Of a stretch of 64,000 nt of DNA, positions 18,361-29,600 are shown one piece after another (position 1 is the stretch's first letter; the number at the start of each line of letters is the position of its first letter). Made by a program: the position numbers and the translations under genes. The DNA lies in the NCBI GenBank assembly GCA_943788615.1, contig CALSQY010000004.1, positions 620,001 through 684,000 on the forward strand, in the 5' to 3' direction. Under the pieces are notes generated by a model. The model saw nothing but the letters and a program-made list of their open reading frames with translations. It searched no databases and was not told where the DNA came from. Origin of the DNA: UBA4465 sp002292365. Lineage in GTDB: Bacteria > Bacteroidota > Bacteroidia > Cytophagales > Cyclobacteriaceae.

Positions 18361-20076
18361 ATGAGAAAAATACATTTGCTAATACTAGTACTGTGTTCTT
18401 TTTCTGGTTTTGCTCAGCAACCAATTATTTTTAATCAATTTTATATGAATCCCTACCTCTATAATCCTGCTTATGCAGGTGTCGAGGGTCACTCTGTTTT
18501 TTATGGTCTTTATCAACAGCAATGGTCAGGCATAAACGGCGCCCCCACTACGATGCATGGGAGCTTTCATGCACCATTACCGGGAGGTATCGGTATTGGG
18601 TTTTCAGGTTACAATATTGAGCAAGGTGGCTTATTAAGCACTACCGCTGGAAAAGCATCCGTTTCTTATTTATTAACCCTGGACTTAAAACATAACATCC
18701 GCTTTGGTTTGTCCGTTGGTGGGGGTAGTCAAATGTTAGATTATGGAGATATAGATGACCCTTTTGATCCTGCTTTCGCAAATATTGCTGATAATAGTGC
18801 TTTCGGGTTAGCCGATTTTGGATTAACATATCATGCAGGTCATTTTAATTTCGGTTTTTCCATACCCAACTTGATCAGCTATGATAAATTTATAGATAAT
18901 GACAGCTCAAATCCAATAAGAATAAAGCCTCTCGATAACCTGATGCTACAAACGTATTTTCGAGGTCACATCTCAGATAATATAGCTATAGAGCCTCATT
19001 TGGTTTACAGATACAATAATTATGGTACCAGTCAACTTGAAGGAACGCTCCTTCTTCATCTATTTCACGTCATTTGGGTCAGTGGCACATACAGAGAGGA
19101 TATGAACATCGTTGGAACTGCAGGAGTTAAGTTGAAGGGGAGATTTGGTCTTGGTTACAGTTATGAAACGGGTAATTTAAATATAATGAATGATTTAGGG
19201 CCCTCTCATGAAATACATTTAGGAATCCATCTTGGTAAAAGAAAACCTCATGCTAAGCATACCTCATCATTCATTAACTCTAAAAGGCCAGAAAAAGAGG
19301 AAAAAGAGGAAGAAGTTGATACAGTCGTCATAGAAAAAATAGATACTGTAATCATTGAAAGAACAGACACAATAGCGTTAGATAAGCCATGGCAGTTAGA
19401 TGACACGCGTGGAGAGGTTCTGAAAACTACTGAAAACGGTGACGAGCAGAAAGCAATAGTTGTACAACACACATCACAAGACGGTACTATCGAGGAAGCG
19501 ATTACTTGGGTTCCTGCCGATGAATCATGGGAAATGATTGGGGATAAGACCAAAGAAACTCGAACGAATCCGGAAGGCAACACTGAAATTGGTGTGCAGT
19601 ATGTCAAAACTAACAAAGATGGCCAGTCAGACTCTTTAGTTATCTGGGAACCCACCATGAGTAAAGAGGCAATAGATTCAATCATTGATCGGATCACAAT
19701 AAAACCGGAAATTGAAAAGGAACCTATTGAAGAGGTCATACCAGAAATAGAAGAGGTCGTACCGGAAGTAGAAGAAATCATACCAGAAATAGAAGAAGTT
19801 GTCAAAGGAAATCATTTATTGGAACTCCCTGAAGGTGTTTATCTCATTGCTGGTGTATTTGAAATCTATGAAAATGCAAACAAATTCAGTGACCAGTTAT
19901 TTTTAGAGGGATATCACGAAACGCTGGTTGGTTTTGTCAGCGAAAAAGGATACTACTATGTTGTTATATACAGATCGGACAATCTAACTCAAGTAAAATC
20001 CAAACTGCTTCGGGAAAATAAAAAGAAAGATATGGATGAAATCTGGATTAAAATACTTAAAGTGAACAACCAATGA
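18361..20076 (+). CDS. PorP/SprF-family protein with acidic linker and SPOR-like domain
   Basis: The 571-residue protein is read from the ATG at 18361, where the signal peptide MRKIHLLILVLCSFSGFAQ begins. Residues 20-310 are a PorP/SprF-family type IX secretion membrane barrel: FNQFYMNPYLYNPAYAG, QQWSGINGAP, and GGIGIGFSGYN. A linker with repeated Glu/Ile/Pro units (EEVIPEIEEVVPEVEE) follows. The C-terminal 80 residues (from about 487: GVYLIAGVFEIYENA, KGYYYVVIYRS, WIKIL) match the SPOR pattern, a peptidoglycan-binding fold. PorP/SprF proteins help export or anchor type B CTD cargo. The SPOR tail would tie this one to the cell wall. The stop overlaps the next start (ATGATG), so it is coupled to the cargo gene at 20073. 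Confidence 0.85.
   Translation: MRKIHLLILVLCSFSGFAQQPIIFNQFYMNPYLYNPAYAGVEGHSVFYGLYQQQWSGINGAPTTMHGSFHAPLPGGIGIGFSGYNIEQGGLLSTTAGKASVSYLLTLDLKHNIRFGLSVGGGSQMLDYGDIDDPFDPAFANIADNSAFGLADFGLTYHAGHFNFGFSIPNLISYDKFIDNDSSNPIRIKPLDNLMLQTYFRGHISDNIAIEPHLVYRYNNYGTSQLEGTLLLHLFHVIWVSGTYREDMNIVGTAGVKLKGRFGLGYSYETGNLNIMNDLGPSHEIHLGIHLGKRKPHAKHTSSFINSKRPEKEEKEEEVDTVVIEKIDTVIIERTDTIALDKPWQLDDTRGEVLKTTENGDEQKAIVVQHTSQDGTIEEAITWVPADESWEMIGDKTKETRTNPEGNTEIGVQYVKTNKDGQSDSLVIWEPTMSKEAIDSIIDRITIKPEIEKEPIEEVIPEIEEVVPEVEEIIPEIEEVVKGNHLLELPEGVYLIAGVFEIYENANKFSDQLFLEGYHETLVGFVSEKGYYYVVIYRSDNLTQVKSKLLRENKKKDMDEIWIKILKVNNQ
19731..19803 (+). repeat. Imperfect Glu/Ile/Pro-coding repeats
   Basis: About four imperfect repeats of GAAATAGAAGAGGTCRTACC-type sequence encode the acidic linker between the PorP barrel and the SPOR-like domain. 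Such units can change in number by slippage and alter linker length. Confidence 0.55.
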
Positions 20077-23000
20077 TGAAAATATCCAGTGTTTTTGGTT
20101 TGTTTTTATTGGCATTCAGCCATGTTTATGGGCAAACCGTACCCTACATCAGTTCAGTTAGCCCACTCACAGCTACTCCAACGGAAATTGTTACCATTGC
20201 AGGCTCTTCACTCAATGGAAGTGAAGTATTTTTTGGTACTGCCAAGGGAAATATTATATCTAATTCTGATGGACTCATAGAGGTAGAAGTCCCCTCTGCT
20301 GCCAGCTATGGTCCAATATCCGTTCATAATAGCAATGGCGTGGCTGTATCGTCCTCCTATTTTCTCCCTAATTGGGGTGGCAATTTATCAACAGCAACTG
20401 ATTACCCTTTCGGCACAGTCAATAACATAGCTGTAGGGGAACAATATATTTATGATTTCTGTCTTTGTGATTTCGATGATGACGGAAAAAATGACTTTGT
20501 AGTTGCCTCTAAAGAAAATCTAGATGCTGCCTTTGCTAGTCGAGTGGTCTATCGTAATACAACGGCTACTCCTGGAACTGCACCCTCTTTCACAAAAGCG
20601 TTGAGCCTTGGAGCACAACCTGCTTTTCACGTAGATTGTGGAGATTTTGATGGAGATGGGAAACCCGATCTTGTTGTCACACAAAGCGCTGAGGGATCTG
20701 AAGCAAGAAATGTTGAAATTTATTTGAATACTTCCACGCCCGGAAACATTAGCTTTGATACTGGAAATGCACTTGAACTTGTCCTTAATAAAAGAGATAC
20801 CTTGATTCGGCCACCAGCCGAAATTGCAATTGATGATTTAAATCAAGACGGAAAACTAGATCTTGTGATTTCTAATGACCAATACAACGATATTGATGTA
20901 TTTAAAAACACAAGTACAATAGGTTCGCTGAGTTTTGAGAATCCCATCCTACTAAAATTTAATGAATTAGCAGAAGGGGAAGCAGCTCGAGGATTAAAAA
21001 TTGCAGATCTCAACAATGATGATTTACCCGAAGTCATAGTAAGTTCTTTTGGTAAGTCTGACGTTTTCTATTTTGATAATATTAGTACCACTGATGCCAT
21101 CAATTTTAACACCGGTCTACGCTTAATTTCAACAGAAGCAGATCAAATTCAAGCCATTGAAGTAGCCGATTTAGATAGTGATGGTTTTATGGATATCATT
21201 GCTTCAGATGGAACCACTAACCACGGTGAACTCATCGTCTTTCCAAATAATACGACAGAGGCTGGATCGGACATAGTTATTGGTAGTCGATTAGAGTTTG
21301 AATCTAAACTATTCCCTTTTGGTCTCTCTGCCGGTGATATTAATGGAGACGGTAAAATAGATATTGCTGTGGGCATTCTGGAAGCAGGTGAAACTAATAT
21401 TGACCTATTTTTTAATTCATCATCAGCTGAGGGATCCTTCACCTTCGAAAAGCAAAGCCTAGATATGGGTCTTGTCAATAATAGAAATCTTGAGATAGGA
21501 GATCTAAATATGGATGGGAAGCCCGATATTGCTGCTGTTTCCAAAAGCTCTATTGGTACCTTGAGCGAAATCTCAATTGCCGATAATTCTGGTTGTTTGA
21601 CTCCAATAATAAACCCTGTAACCTCAAGCTATTGTACGGGTGTTGAATTTTTTGTTACAGCAAGTCCTGCAACAGGTACTACATTTAATTGGGAGGTAAG
21701 TACTGATAACGGCGCCAGTTTTTCAGCCGACGGCAGCTCCACCTCAAATAGTCTAGACGTTAGCGGATATAACGGAGACCTCCAGGTAAGAGTTACCGCA
21801 GCAATAGGCACCTGCAGTAAACTTTCGGAAGTTATAAATGTAAATAGTAGTAATTCTGGAGATCCAGGTACACCCAATATTGTTGTGACACCGACAACCG
21901 TTTGTTTAGGTAGTGATTTTGCTTTGAGCTCCAGTCTTGTTGCCGACAGTTATTTTTGGACTGGGCCAAACGATTTTAACTCTACCGATGCTGCGCCAAG
22001 CTTTGAAAATGCCAATTCTATGCTGGCGGGAACTTACTATTTGACTATTGCTAATACCGGTGGTTGTAATGGTCAAATAACAAGCAAAACAATAGAAATC
22101 GACTTGGGACCTCCTAGTACTATTGTAAATAATGGAAATGATGATTTTTGCGAAGGCCTCACAACTGAATTGGCAATATCTACTTATGACGGTTTTACCT
22201 ACCAATGGAACCTAAATGGGATACCCATTAGCGGAGCAACAGCAGGTACATATCAAGCGAGTACTACCGGAACTTACTCTGTATCAACCACAGAAACAGC
22301 AACCAGTTGTGTGGCTACGGGCACATCCTATTCTGTTACGCAAATCACCAAACCTACTTTCATTATTGAAGGAGTTTCGGCTACCTGTGTAGATTTAGAT
22401 AGGGTATTTGAAGCAACTCCCGATAACACTAACAGCGATTTTACCAATACTTACTCATGGAGTTTCACTAATAGCTCAGGCACAACTACTGACAGCACCA
22501 GTTTAACCACCACTGATACCTTAAATTTCCCTGAGGCCGGAAACGTTTTTGTTAAACTAACGACCGGTTATGAGGAAGTGATTGATTGTGAGAGTTCAAT
22601 TACAAAAACAGTTGTAGTAACCACCGTTCCAACTTTGATTATTGATACACCTGATGGAATTGAGAAATGTCCAAGTGATAGCCTTCTTTTAGAATTACCT
22701 AATGATCTTGTTAGTTATTTTTGGAGCGACAGCAGCACAAATTACAATACTTACGGGCAAATTGACCGATACACTGATTCTAATCCAAAAGTTTATACCG
22801 CGACATGGACAGATTCCGCAGGATGTTCAGACACTTCTTCGGTGACCATCAATAATTATTATGATTCAAATGTCGCTATCACCTCGAGCTTAGGTGATAT
22901 TATTGAAGGTACACTGACTGTTCCAGAACCCACTGGATTTTTAACAACTATCCCGTTAACCGCCTCGGGTGGCTCAAACTATCTGTGGGAACCAACCAAT

Positions 23001-23405
23001 ATTGTTAGTGATTCCAATGGTATTGACGTTAAAATTTATCCTAAAACGACAAATGATGTAATCAGCTTGACTGGCTCTGATGCTAACAATTGCAATGAAA
23101 CGGTTACTGTCAATTTATTAATTGATTATGTTGCTCCCAGGAAAAGCTTTTCTCCCAATGGAGATGGTTTTGGATTTGATTGCTGGGAAATTCGTAATGC
23201 ACCAGATATGATCGATTGTACCATTTATATTTTTAATGAGCTAGGCAAAGAAATTTGGTCAGGCAGTGAATTCGTTGACGATTGCATTTGGGATGGGAAT
23301 ACATACAGTAGTAGTGAAGCCCCTGAAGGTATCTATTATTATACTATTGCTTGCGATGCCACACCTGTCTTTCAACCTACTGGTGCTATTCTTCTCGCAA
23401 GATGA
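20073..23405 (+). CDS. T9SS cargo with IPT/TIG, FG-GAP and Ig-like domains, type B C-terminal domain
   Basis: This 1110-residue exported protein has a signal peptide (FGLFLLAFSHVYGQ). Residues about 24-95 form an IPT/TIG-like domain (PYISSVSPLTATPTEIVTI). Residues about 110-500 hold FG-GAP/VCBS repeats with calcium-type motifs (DFDDDGKNDF, DFDGDGKPDL, DLNQDGKLDL, DINGDGKIDI, DLNMDGKPDI), predicting an integrin-like propeller. Ig/PKD-like domains fill about 510-1010. The last 90 residues (RKSFSPNGDGFGFDCW, YIFNELGKEIW, PEGIYYYTI) are the gliding-motility-associated type B sorting domain used by the type IX system. The start ATG overlaps the PorP-SPOR stop by four bases, implying cargo-partner coupling. 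It is probably a cell-surface adhesin or structural protein. Confidence 0.88.
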   Translation: MMKISSVFGLFLLAFSHVYGQTVPYISSVSPLTATPTEIVTIAGSSLNGSEVFFGTAKGNIISNSDGLIEVEVPSAASYGPISVHNSNGVAVSSSYFLPNWGGNLSTATDYPFGTVNNIAVGEQYIYDFCLCDFDDDGKNDFVVASKENLDAAFASRVVYRNTTATPGTAPSFTKALSLGAQPAFHVDCGDFDGDGKPDLVVTQSAEGSEARNVEIYLNTSTPGNISFDTGNALELVLNKRDTLIRPPAEIAIDDLNQDGKLDLVISNDQYNDIDVFKNTSTIGSLSFENPILLKFNELAEGEAARGLKIADLNNDDLPEVIVSSFGKSDVFYFDNISTTDAINFNTGLRLISTEADQIQAIEVADLDSDGFMDIIASDGTTNHGELIVFPNNTTEAGSDIVIGSRLEFESKLFPFGLSAGDINGDGKIDIAVGILEAGETNIDLFFNSSSAEGSFTFEKQSLDMGLVNNRNLEIGDLNMDGKPDIAAVSKSSIGTLSEISIADNSGCLTPIINPVTSSYCTGVEFFVTASPATGTTFNWEVSTDNGASFSADGSSTSNSLDVSGYNGDLQVRVTAAIGTCSKLSEVINVNSSNSGDPGTPNIVVTPTTVCLGSDFALSSSLVADSYFWTGPNDFNSTDAAPSFENANSMLAGTYYLTIANTGGCNGQITSKTIEIDLGPPSTIVNNGNDDFCEGLTTELAISTYDGFTYQWNLNGIPISGATAGTYQASTTGTYSVSTTETATSCVATGTSYSVTQITKPTFIIEGVSATCVDLDRVFEATPDNTNSDFTNTYSWSFTNSSGTTTDSTSLTTTDTLNFPEAGNVFVKLTTGYEEVIDCESSITKTVVVTTVPTLIIDTPDGIEKCPSDSLLLELPNDLVSYFWSDSSTNYNTYGQIDRYTDSNPKVYTATWTDSAGCSDTSSVTINNYYDSNVAITSSLGDIIEGTLTVPEPTGFLTTIPLTASGGSNYLWEPTNIVSDSNGIDVKIYPKTTNDVISLTGSDANNCNETVTVNLLIDYVAPRKSFSPNGDGFGFDCWEIRNAPDMIDCTIYIFNELGKEIWSGSEFVDDCIWDGNTYSSSEAPEGIYYYTIACDATPVFQPTGAILLAR

Positions 23406-23443
23406 TGGCTCATAATGCTAAACACTATCTTTCTTAAATCTCT

Positions 23444-23478
23444 CGATAACCTTTATTTTTAAATCTTAAAAGTTATCG
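23444..23478 (+). other. Hairpin between the two cargo genes
   Basis: Arms of twelve bases, CGATAACCTTTA (23444-23455) and TAAAAGTTATCG (23467-23478), pair with one mismatch around an 11-base loop. No U-run follows, so it may be an RNA processing or stabilising structure or a weak terminator rather than a typical intrinsic terminator. Confidence 0.4.
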
Positions 23479-23638
23479 TAAATCTCCATAAAATAATTAT
23501 TTTTAAACCTCGGAATTGGAAATAATCAATACCATAAATTATCCAAAATAAAATCATTTAATGGGTCACCTACTCAGTGCAAACAGAATATACGAAAGAA
23601 TTATAGCTTCACATTTAGTAGGTTAATTTAAAGTACTT

Positions 23639-23646
23639 TACATTTG
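23639..23646 (+). promoter_or_regulatory. -7 promoter box just upstream of the giant adhesin gene
   Basis: TACATTTG is an exact TAnnTTTG match. Its last base is only six bases before the ATG at 23653, so the transcript would be leaderless or nearly so. TTTAG at about 23614-23618 is a weak -33 candidate. Confidence 0.35.
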
Positions 23647-23652
23647 CACTCA

Positions 23653-26600
23653 ATGATTATTTTTGAACAGAAAGCTAAATATGCGAAATATTTTTTTCGT
23701 TATTTCTTTTCCAATCTTATTTTATTTTCGAGCTTTCAGGTCACCGGGCAAGCTATTTGCCAAGGAGATGCCGATGACTTATCAATTAATGATCTTAGTT
23801 TAACTTGGTCCTCGGCCTCACAAACAGCCAACAGTCATGGACAGCCTATTGTAGCGGATCTAGATAGCGACGGCATTCCAGAAGTCATCGTTACCAATAA
23901 GGAAAATAGTACTTTAAATATCTTAGATGGAATTGGAGACGGCACTGGTTTTACCAACTATGATGGAATTGTATCTAGTGCAGCCATTGACCTAGGATTT
24001 ACTCCATACAATACAGTCGCCGTTGCAGATATAGCTGTGGGTTCACATGCCAGCATCGTTGTTGCGGGTTATGAGGGATCACTTGCAACTCCTGATCATA
24101 AATTGAGCCTTTGGAGCTTTAATGGTACAACCATGGAAGAGTCCTGGAAAATTGATATTGAGTCCGTTACTGGATCCAATAAGTTCCCAGGAACGGTGGG
24201 AATTGCAGATTTTGGTGATGGCACTGCACGTATTTATTTTGCTAATGTCATATTAAATGCAGACGGAACACTCTATGCCAAAGGGACGGATACTGATTGG
24301 CCCGTTACCATTGGACACGGTTCACTTGCCTTAGATGTCTTGGGTGATGCCAACTTAGAACTCATCACAGGAGGAAAAATATGGTCTGTTACTGCACCAA
24401 ACCTCACGTTGGCTCAGGATATAAATGGTGTTATAGATCGGGATGGAAGTATTGTAGGAGATTATTATATCAAAACATGGAGCAATGCAGGGATCATTGA
24501 ATCCAGAGTAATGATTTCAGCTGCTGATTATGATCTTGATGGAGACATAGATTTAATATTTCCCGGAGCACTAGGAAGTAGTGGTACGGATGCAACCGCC
24601 GTATTTCTCTGGGATCCTACAGATAGCTTGATTGATGTATTCAAACCTACAAATAATCATACCAGGGGCACGGGTAGGATTGCTATAGGAGATACTGATG
24701 GAGATGGTGAAATGAATGCCCTATTTGTCAGTGGTAATTCACTTTACAATCTCGATGAAAATTTACAACAACAATGGATTTTTACCGTCACAGAGGGAGA
24801 TGGATCAGGTTACGGTGGAGTCACTTTATATGACTTTAATGGAGACGGTAAATCAGAAATTCTCTTCAGAGACCGTGAATTCTTTAAAACTTTTAGAGAC
24901 CTTGGTACTACAGCACAAACCATTTTAGAGGCTCCATGTAAATCCTTTACCATGGAAGAGTATCCTCTTGTTGCTGATGTCAATAATGATGGACAAGCAG
25001 AAATTTGTTTCTCTTGTCTTGCCGATGATGCAATAGATGCAACAGATAATGATTTAGAAACTGTAAATACACCCTTAGGAAATATCAGAGTATATGGCGC
25101 TTCCAGTGGATCACGATGGCAGCCCACTCGTGGAGTGTGGAATCAACATGCTTATTTGAATGTCAACATAGATGATGATTTATCTGTGCCCACCAGTCAA
25201 AATTTGCTCTCCACCGCCAGCGCTGATTGTTATAGTGTAATAACTGGTTCTCAAAATAAGCCACTCAATATGTTTATGAGTCAAGCACCCTTGAGAGGAA
25301 CCAACGGATGTCCCTCTTTTGTACTTCCAGATTTAACAATAGGCAGTCTTAGTGCCACCACTGCAGGATGCCCTGATACGGACTTAGACTTGACTTTTAC
25401 TATCACAAATGAAGGTGACTTGACAGTCAGCGGTATCTTGCCTGTTACTTTTTATTCAAAAGATCCCACCAACGCCAGTGCTACGAAATTGAACACTAGC
25501 ACTGTTCAAATCTCATCAATGGCTAAAAATGAAAGTGCTACATTTACAAAAACCGTAACAGGTCTAGGTACCAACAACTTCGACTGGGATAATGAAAATT
25601 TATATGTTGTCGTTAACGAGAGTGGAGCCATTCCTCCTATCTCCTATGCTGCTTCCCTTATACCAGAATGCGATGTTTCAAATAATGTCGCATCTTTAAA
25701 TGTAGATTATTCAAATTTTCAGCTATCACCAGACACAACGATAGCATCCGTACTTACACTTATAAAAGTGTCTGATAATAATAAATGTGATGATACAAAA
25801 CCTAACAATGGTGAGGTTCAAGTTTACTATGACGGATCTATAGGAGGATCCATTGAAACGATCTACAATGAAAATTTTGAAGATAACAGCATCAGTAATT
25901 TAAATTCAACAAACTTATCTGACCCCTCACGCAATTGGTCCGCATCGGGAGGTAATGCCAGTGCTATAACTGACCGTTGGGGAGTAGGTGCAGGCAGGCA
26001 AACAAGTGGTAAAACATTCATTGTTAACAATGGCACTAATACGGTTATACTCGAATCAAAGTCAATTGATATCACTTCTTACACAGGAATTGCAATTGAT
26101 ATCGATGCCTACACCAACAACACATTAGAGGTAAGTGGTGCAGGGCAAGATAAAGTAGAAGTTTTCTATTCCATAGATGATAATGCTTATGTTAAAATTT
26201 CTACAGGAACTTCTTTGATTGGCTCTTTTTCTTACCAGCACATTAACCAGGGTGGATTGAGTGGTAGTACTTTGAGAGTCAAAGTTGAAATCACCAATAA
26301 TGACGTCTCAGAATATACAGAGATAGATAATATTACCATTACAGGATTTTCTCCCGCTGTAAATACTGAACACACAGAAAGTTCTGGCTTTGAGTTTTTG
26401 TGGTATCCAGGTGATGTCGCATCGCAGGGAGCAGATTTCACAAATAATTCTGTTGTTCATACGGGTAGTACCTTCACTGGAATGGCAGAAGGAACTTACA
26501 CTGTTAGGGGTAGGTACTTGGACGGGAATTGTTTCTCTGATGCATTGGATGTAGAAATAGACAAGACTGAAATTGCTGGCTTTAGCCTTACAGGTTGGGA

Positions 26601-29600
26601 AGCAGCCCCACTCACAGATTGCCTAACCCCGGATGGAATTGCCCAGGCAGGTGTTGGACTCGATAGCTCAATAACTACTAATTATGATTTCACATGGTAT
26701 CTCAGTTCTGAGGGAGTAACTCCACTGGGAAAAGGCGTTCAATTGACCAATCGAACAGATGGCGCATATAAGTTAGTGGGAGTAAGTACCATCACTGGAT
26801 GTAGTCAAACCAAAGACAACATTAATATTACAACAGCCCAAACGTTACCTGACCAACCGACTATCACGGTAACAAATGTTTTGAGTTGTGATGATCCCAA
26901 TACTGGCCAGCTTGTGGCAAGTATCCCTCCAGACGGAAATGATTACCGCTTCAGGTGGTCTTTTGGTCGTTTAGCAAAGCCTACAGCTGACTACAACCAA
27001 GACATCAGTGTAGTTGGTGACACATATGCTAATATCCCTGTAGGGCCCTATACCGTGGTAACTGTAAATACGATAACGGGCTGTGAGTCGAGACAACTTG
27101 TAACGGAAGTTGGTCCTCCAGACAACTACCCTACCCCTGAATTAATCCTGAATAATGAAAATACGAGCTGTGCTGGAAATGGACAAATTACAGCTAGATT
27201 TGGAGATGGCTCTTCAGACTGGGATTTATCTGCCCATTCTTTTGAATTTTTCAATGCCAATAACACTCTTGTCGCCAGCAAGCTAGGCAGTGTAGGAGTT
27301 GCAGGGTCCTCTACTGACAATGTGGCTAGTGGATTATTAGATAGACTACATACAGTCAAAGTGACCCACATAGCCTCAGGCTGTACAGCTACAGACACGA
27401 TCACGGTTCCTGAAAACATCTCTTTGCCTGAATTTAACTTCTCACAAGTCAACGAAGATGTCGATAATAACAATGTCATTGACAGATGCGAGAGTACTAC
27501 AAATTTAGCCTTGGCCGGTACCGCCTCAGGATCTTCAACAGCTAATGGTGTTGATCTCCCATCTTTTGTAAATGATGGAACTTTATCTGGTCATTTTAAT
27601 TCTGGAACCAGTAATACAATTGATGGAGAGGCTGTTCAAAAAACAAATGAGTGGGTCGAAATCGATCTGGGAGCTGTTTCAAATATCTCTGATATATTGA
27701 TATGGCCCTCGAGACATTGTGGTAGCTGTCTTGGTAGAATAGAAAATGTTGAGGTCATGGTCTCCTCTGAGCCCTTCACCGATGCAAGTGGAAATCCTCT
27801 CGGGCGAGATGTAGTTGGATATAATGCAGCACGAGAGAATTCATCATACATCTATAATATTGGAAATGATTACAATAATGTGGCTACAAATGCTTTTGAA
27901 AGTATAGTTACCATTGAAGCAGAGACCTCAGGTCGCTACATTCGAGTACAAAAATCAGGAACTAACCCTAATGGAAACACTTTAAACATTGTGGAGATAC
28001 AAGTTTTTGAAGCTTGTAACGATGGTATCGAAGCAGCTATTATTCATAAATCCAGTTGTAGTGGGGCAAATAATGGAGCGATAGACTTAACGGGCTTGGT
28101 GGATCCTACCTCGGGTACCACTTATAATTATTCGCTTTATGACGGAAATGACACTTCTTCTCCGAGTGCCAATGTCACTGGAGCGACATCTGGTATTTTT
28201 ACCGGACTTGATGCAGGCACTTACACGGTGGTAGCCGAAGAGCAAAACGGATCATGTAGCACCTCGCAAAGAGTCCTGACAATATTAGAAAAAGAAGATA
28301 AACCCTTCTTACAAAATACCTACATCCATGATTCAGGATGTACCGATAGAGGTACTGGAGCTGTTTTCGACATCACTGCTAAAATGATGGCTTCAGATGA
28401 GCCTAGCTCATACACCTTTGAACTCTTCAGTTCGACAGACAATAGTTTCTTGGAGGCAGATCGTGTGGGTGCTGCAGAAACTATTACCGATGGCAGTGCT
28501 GGCTTTTCTTTTGGCTCTCTGACAGATGGTACCTACACGCTACGAGTGACCAATGATGATATTGGCTGTGCCACAGTTGAATACGTGATCATTGATGATA
28601 TTTCCGTTAATCCAATTATAGATACCGACGAATTAACAGACAATACAGGTTGTAACCCATACAATGGAACTGTTTTTATTTCCGAGGTCGATGGAAATAC
28701 AGGAACTGATCTTCAAGATAACTATAGCTTTTCATGGGTCTCAAGTGATGGTACTGATGTAACCCCTGCCTCCAATACAAATGTTCCAAGTAGCTTGATC
28801 GGTGATACTTACACCGTTACTGTTACCAGTACCATTACAGGATGTACGGTAGACAAAGATTATGTAATCACGGATAATGCTATCTATCCAAGCCTGGCTG
28901 TTTCTCAAATTAGACCCAATACCGCTTGTGTTATCAATCAAGGGACTGGAATGCACTTCGATGGAAGCAATGATTGGATTGCTCTGCCGCAGAAATATAC
29001 CAATCCACTAACTTCATTTACAGCAGAATGTTGGTTTAAAACTGATGATAATAGAGGATCAGAATTTTCAAATTGGGCACTGATTGATTTTGATCGAAGT
29101 GAATATTATAATGTTTTTGTGAGACAAGACGGACGTCTTGGATTTTCTTCAAGACAAGGACGTTCCTGGAGAGATCTCGTTGGTTCAACAGCGAATCTCA
29201 ATGATGGAAGATGGCATCATGTAGCAGCCGTTTATGATGGGACAGACAAAATTATTTACCTAGACGGCGTTGAGAATGCCAGACACGTGAATGCTCATGG
29301 CGGTCAGGGTATTGGACTTGGAAAGCTAGATCGCTATGGATTTTTAGGTGATGGCTCCGAGGCAAATAGTTTTAATGGAAGAAGAAATCGCCACATATAT
29401 GGAGGAGCAATAGATGAAGTGCGGATTTGGAATACTGCAAGAACGCCAGCTGAAATTCAAGAAAATATGAATCAAGTGGTAGCACCTTCTTCAGCCGGAT
29501 TATGGGCCTACTATAGATTAGACGAAGGAGTATCTGAAACCAACAATACAATGCTGGGCAATACCATTATTGATAGTGGGCCCAACGGTTTCAACGGGAC

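Noticed and set aside
19248..19805. 185-codon minus-strand frame rich in Ser, Thr and Val
   Set aside because: It is antisense to the repetitive acidic linker of the PorP-SPOR gene, and its composition simply mirrors the repeat codons.
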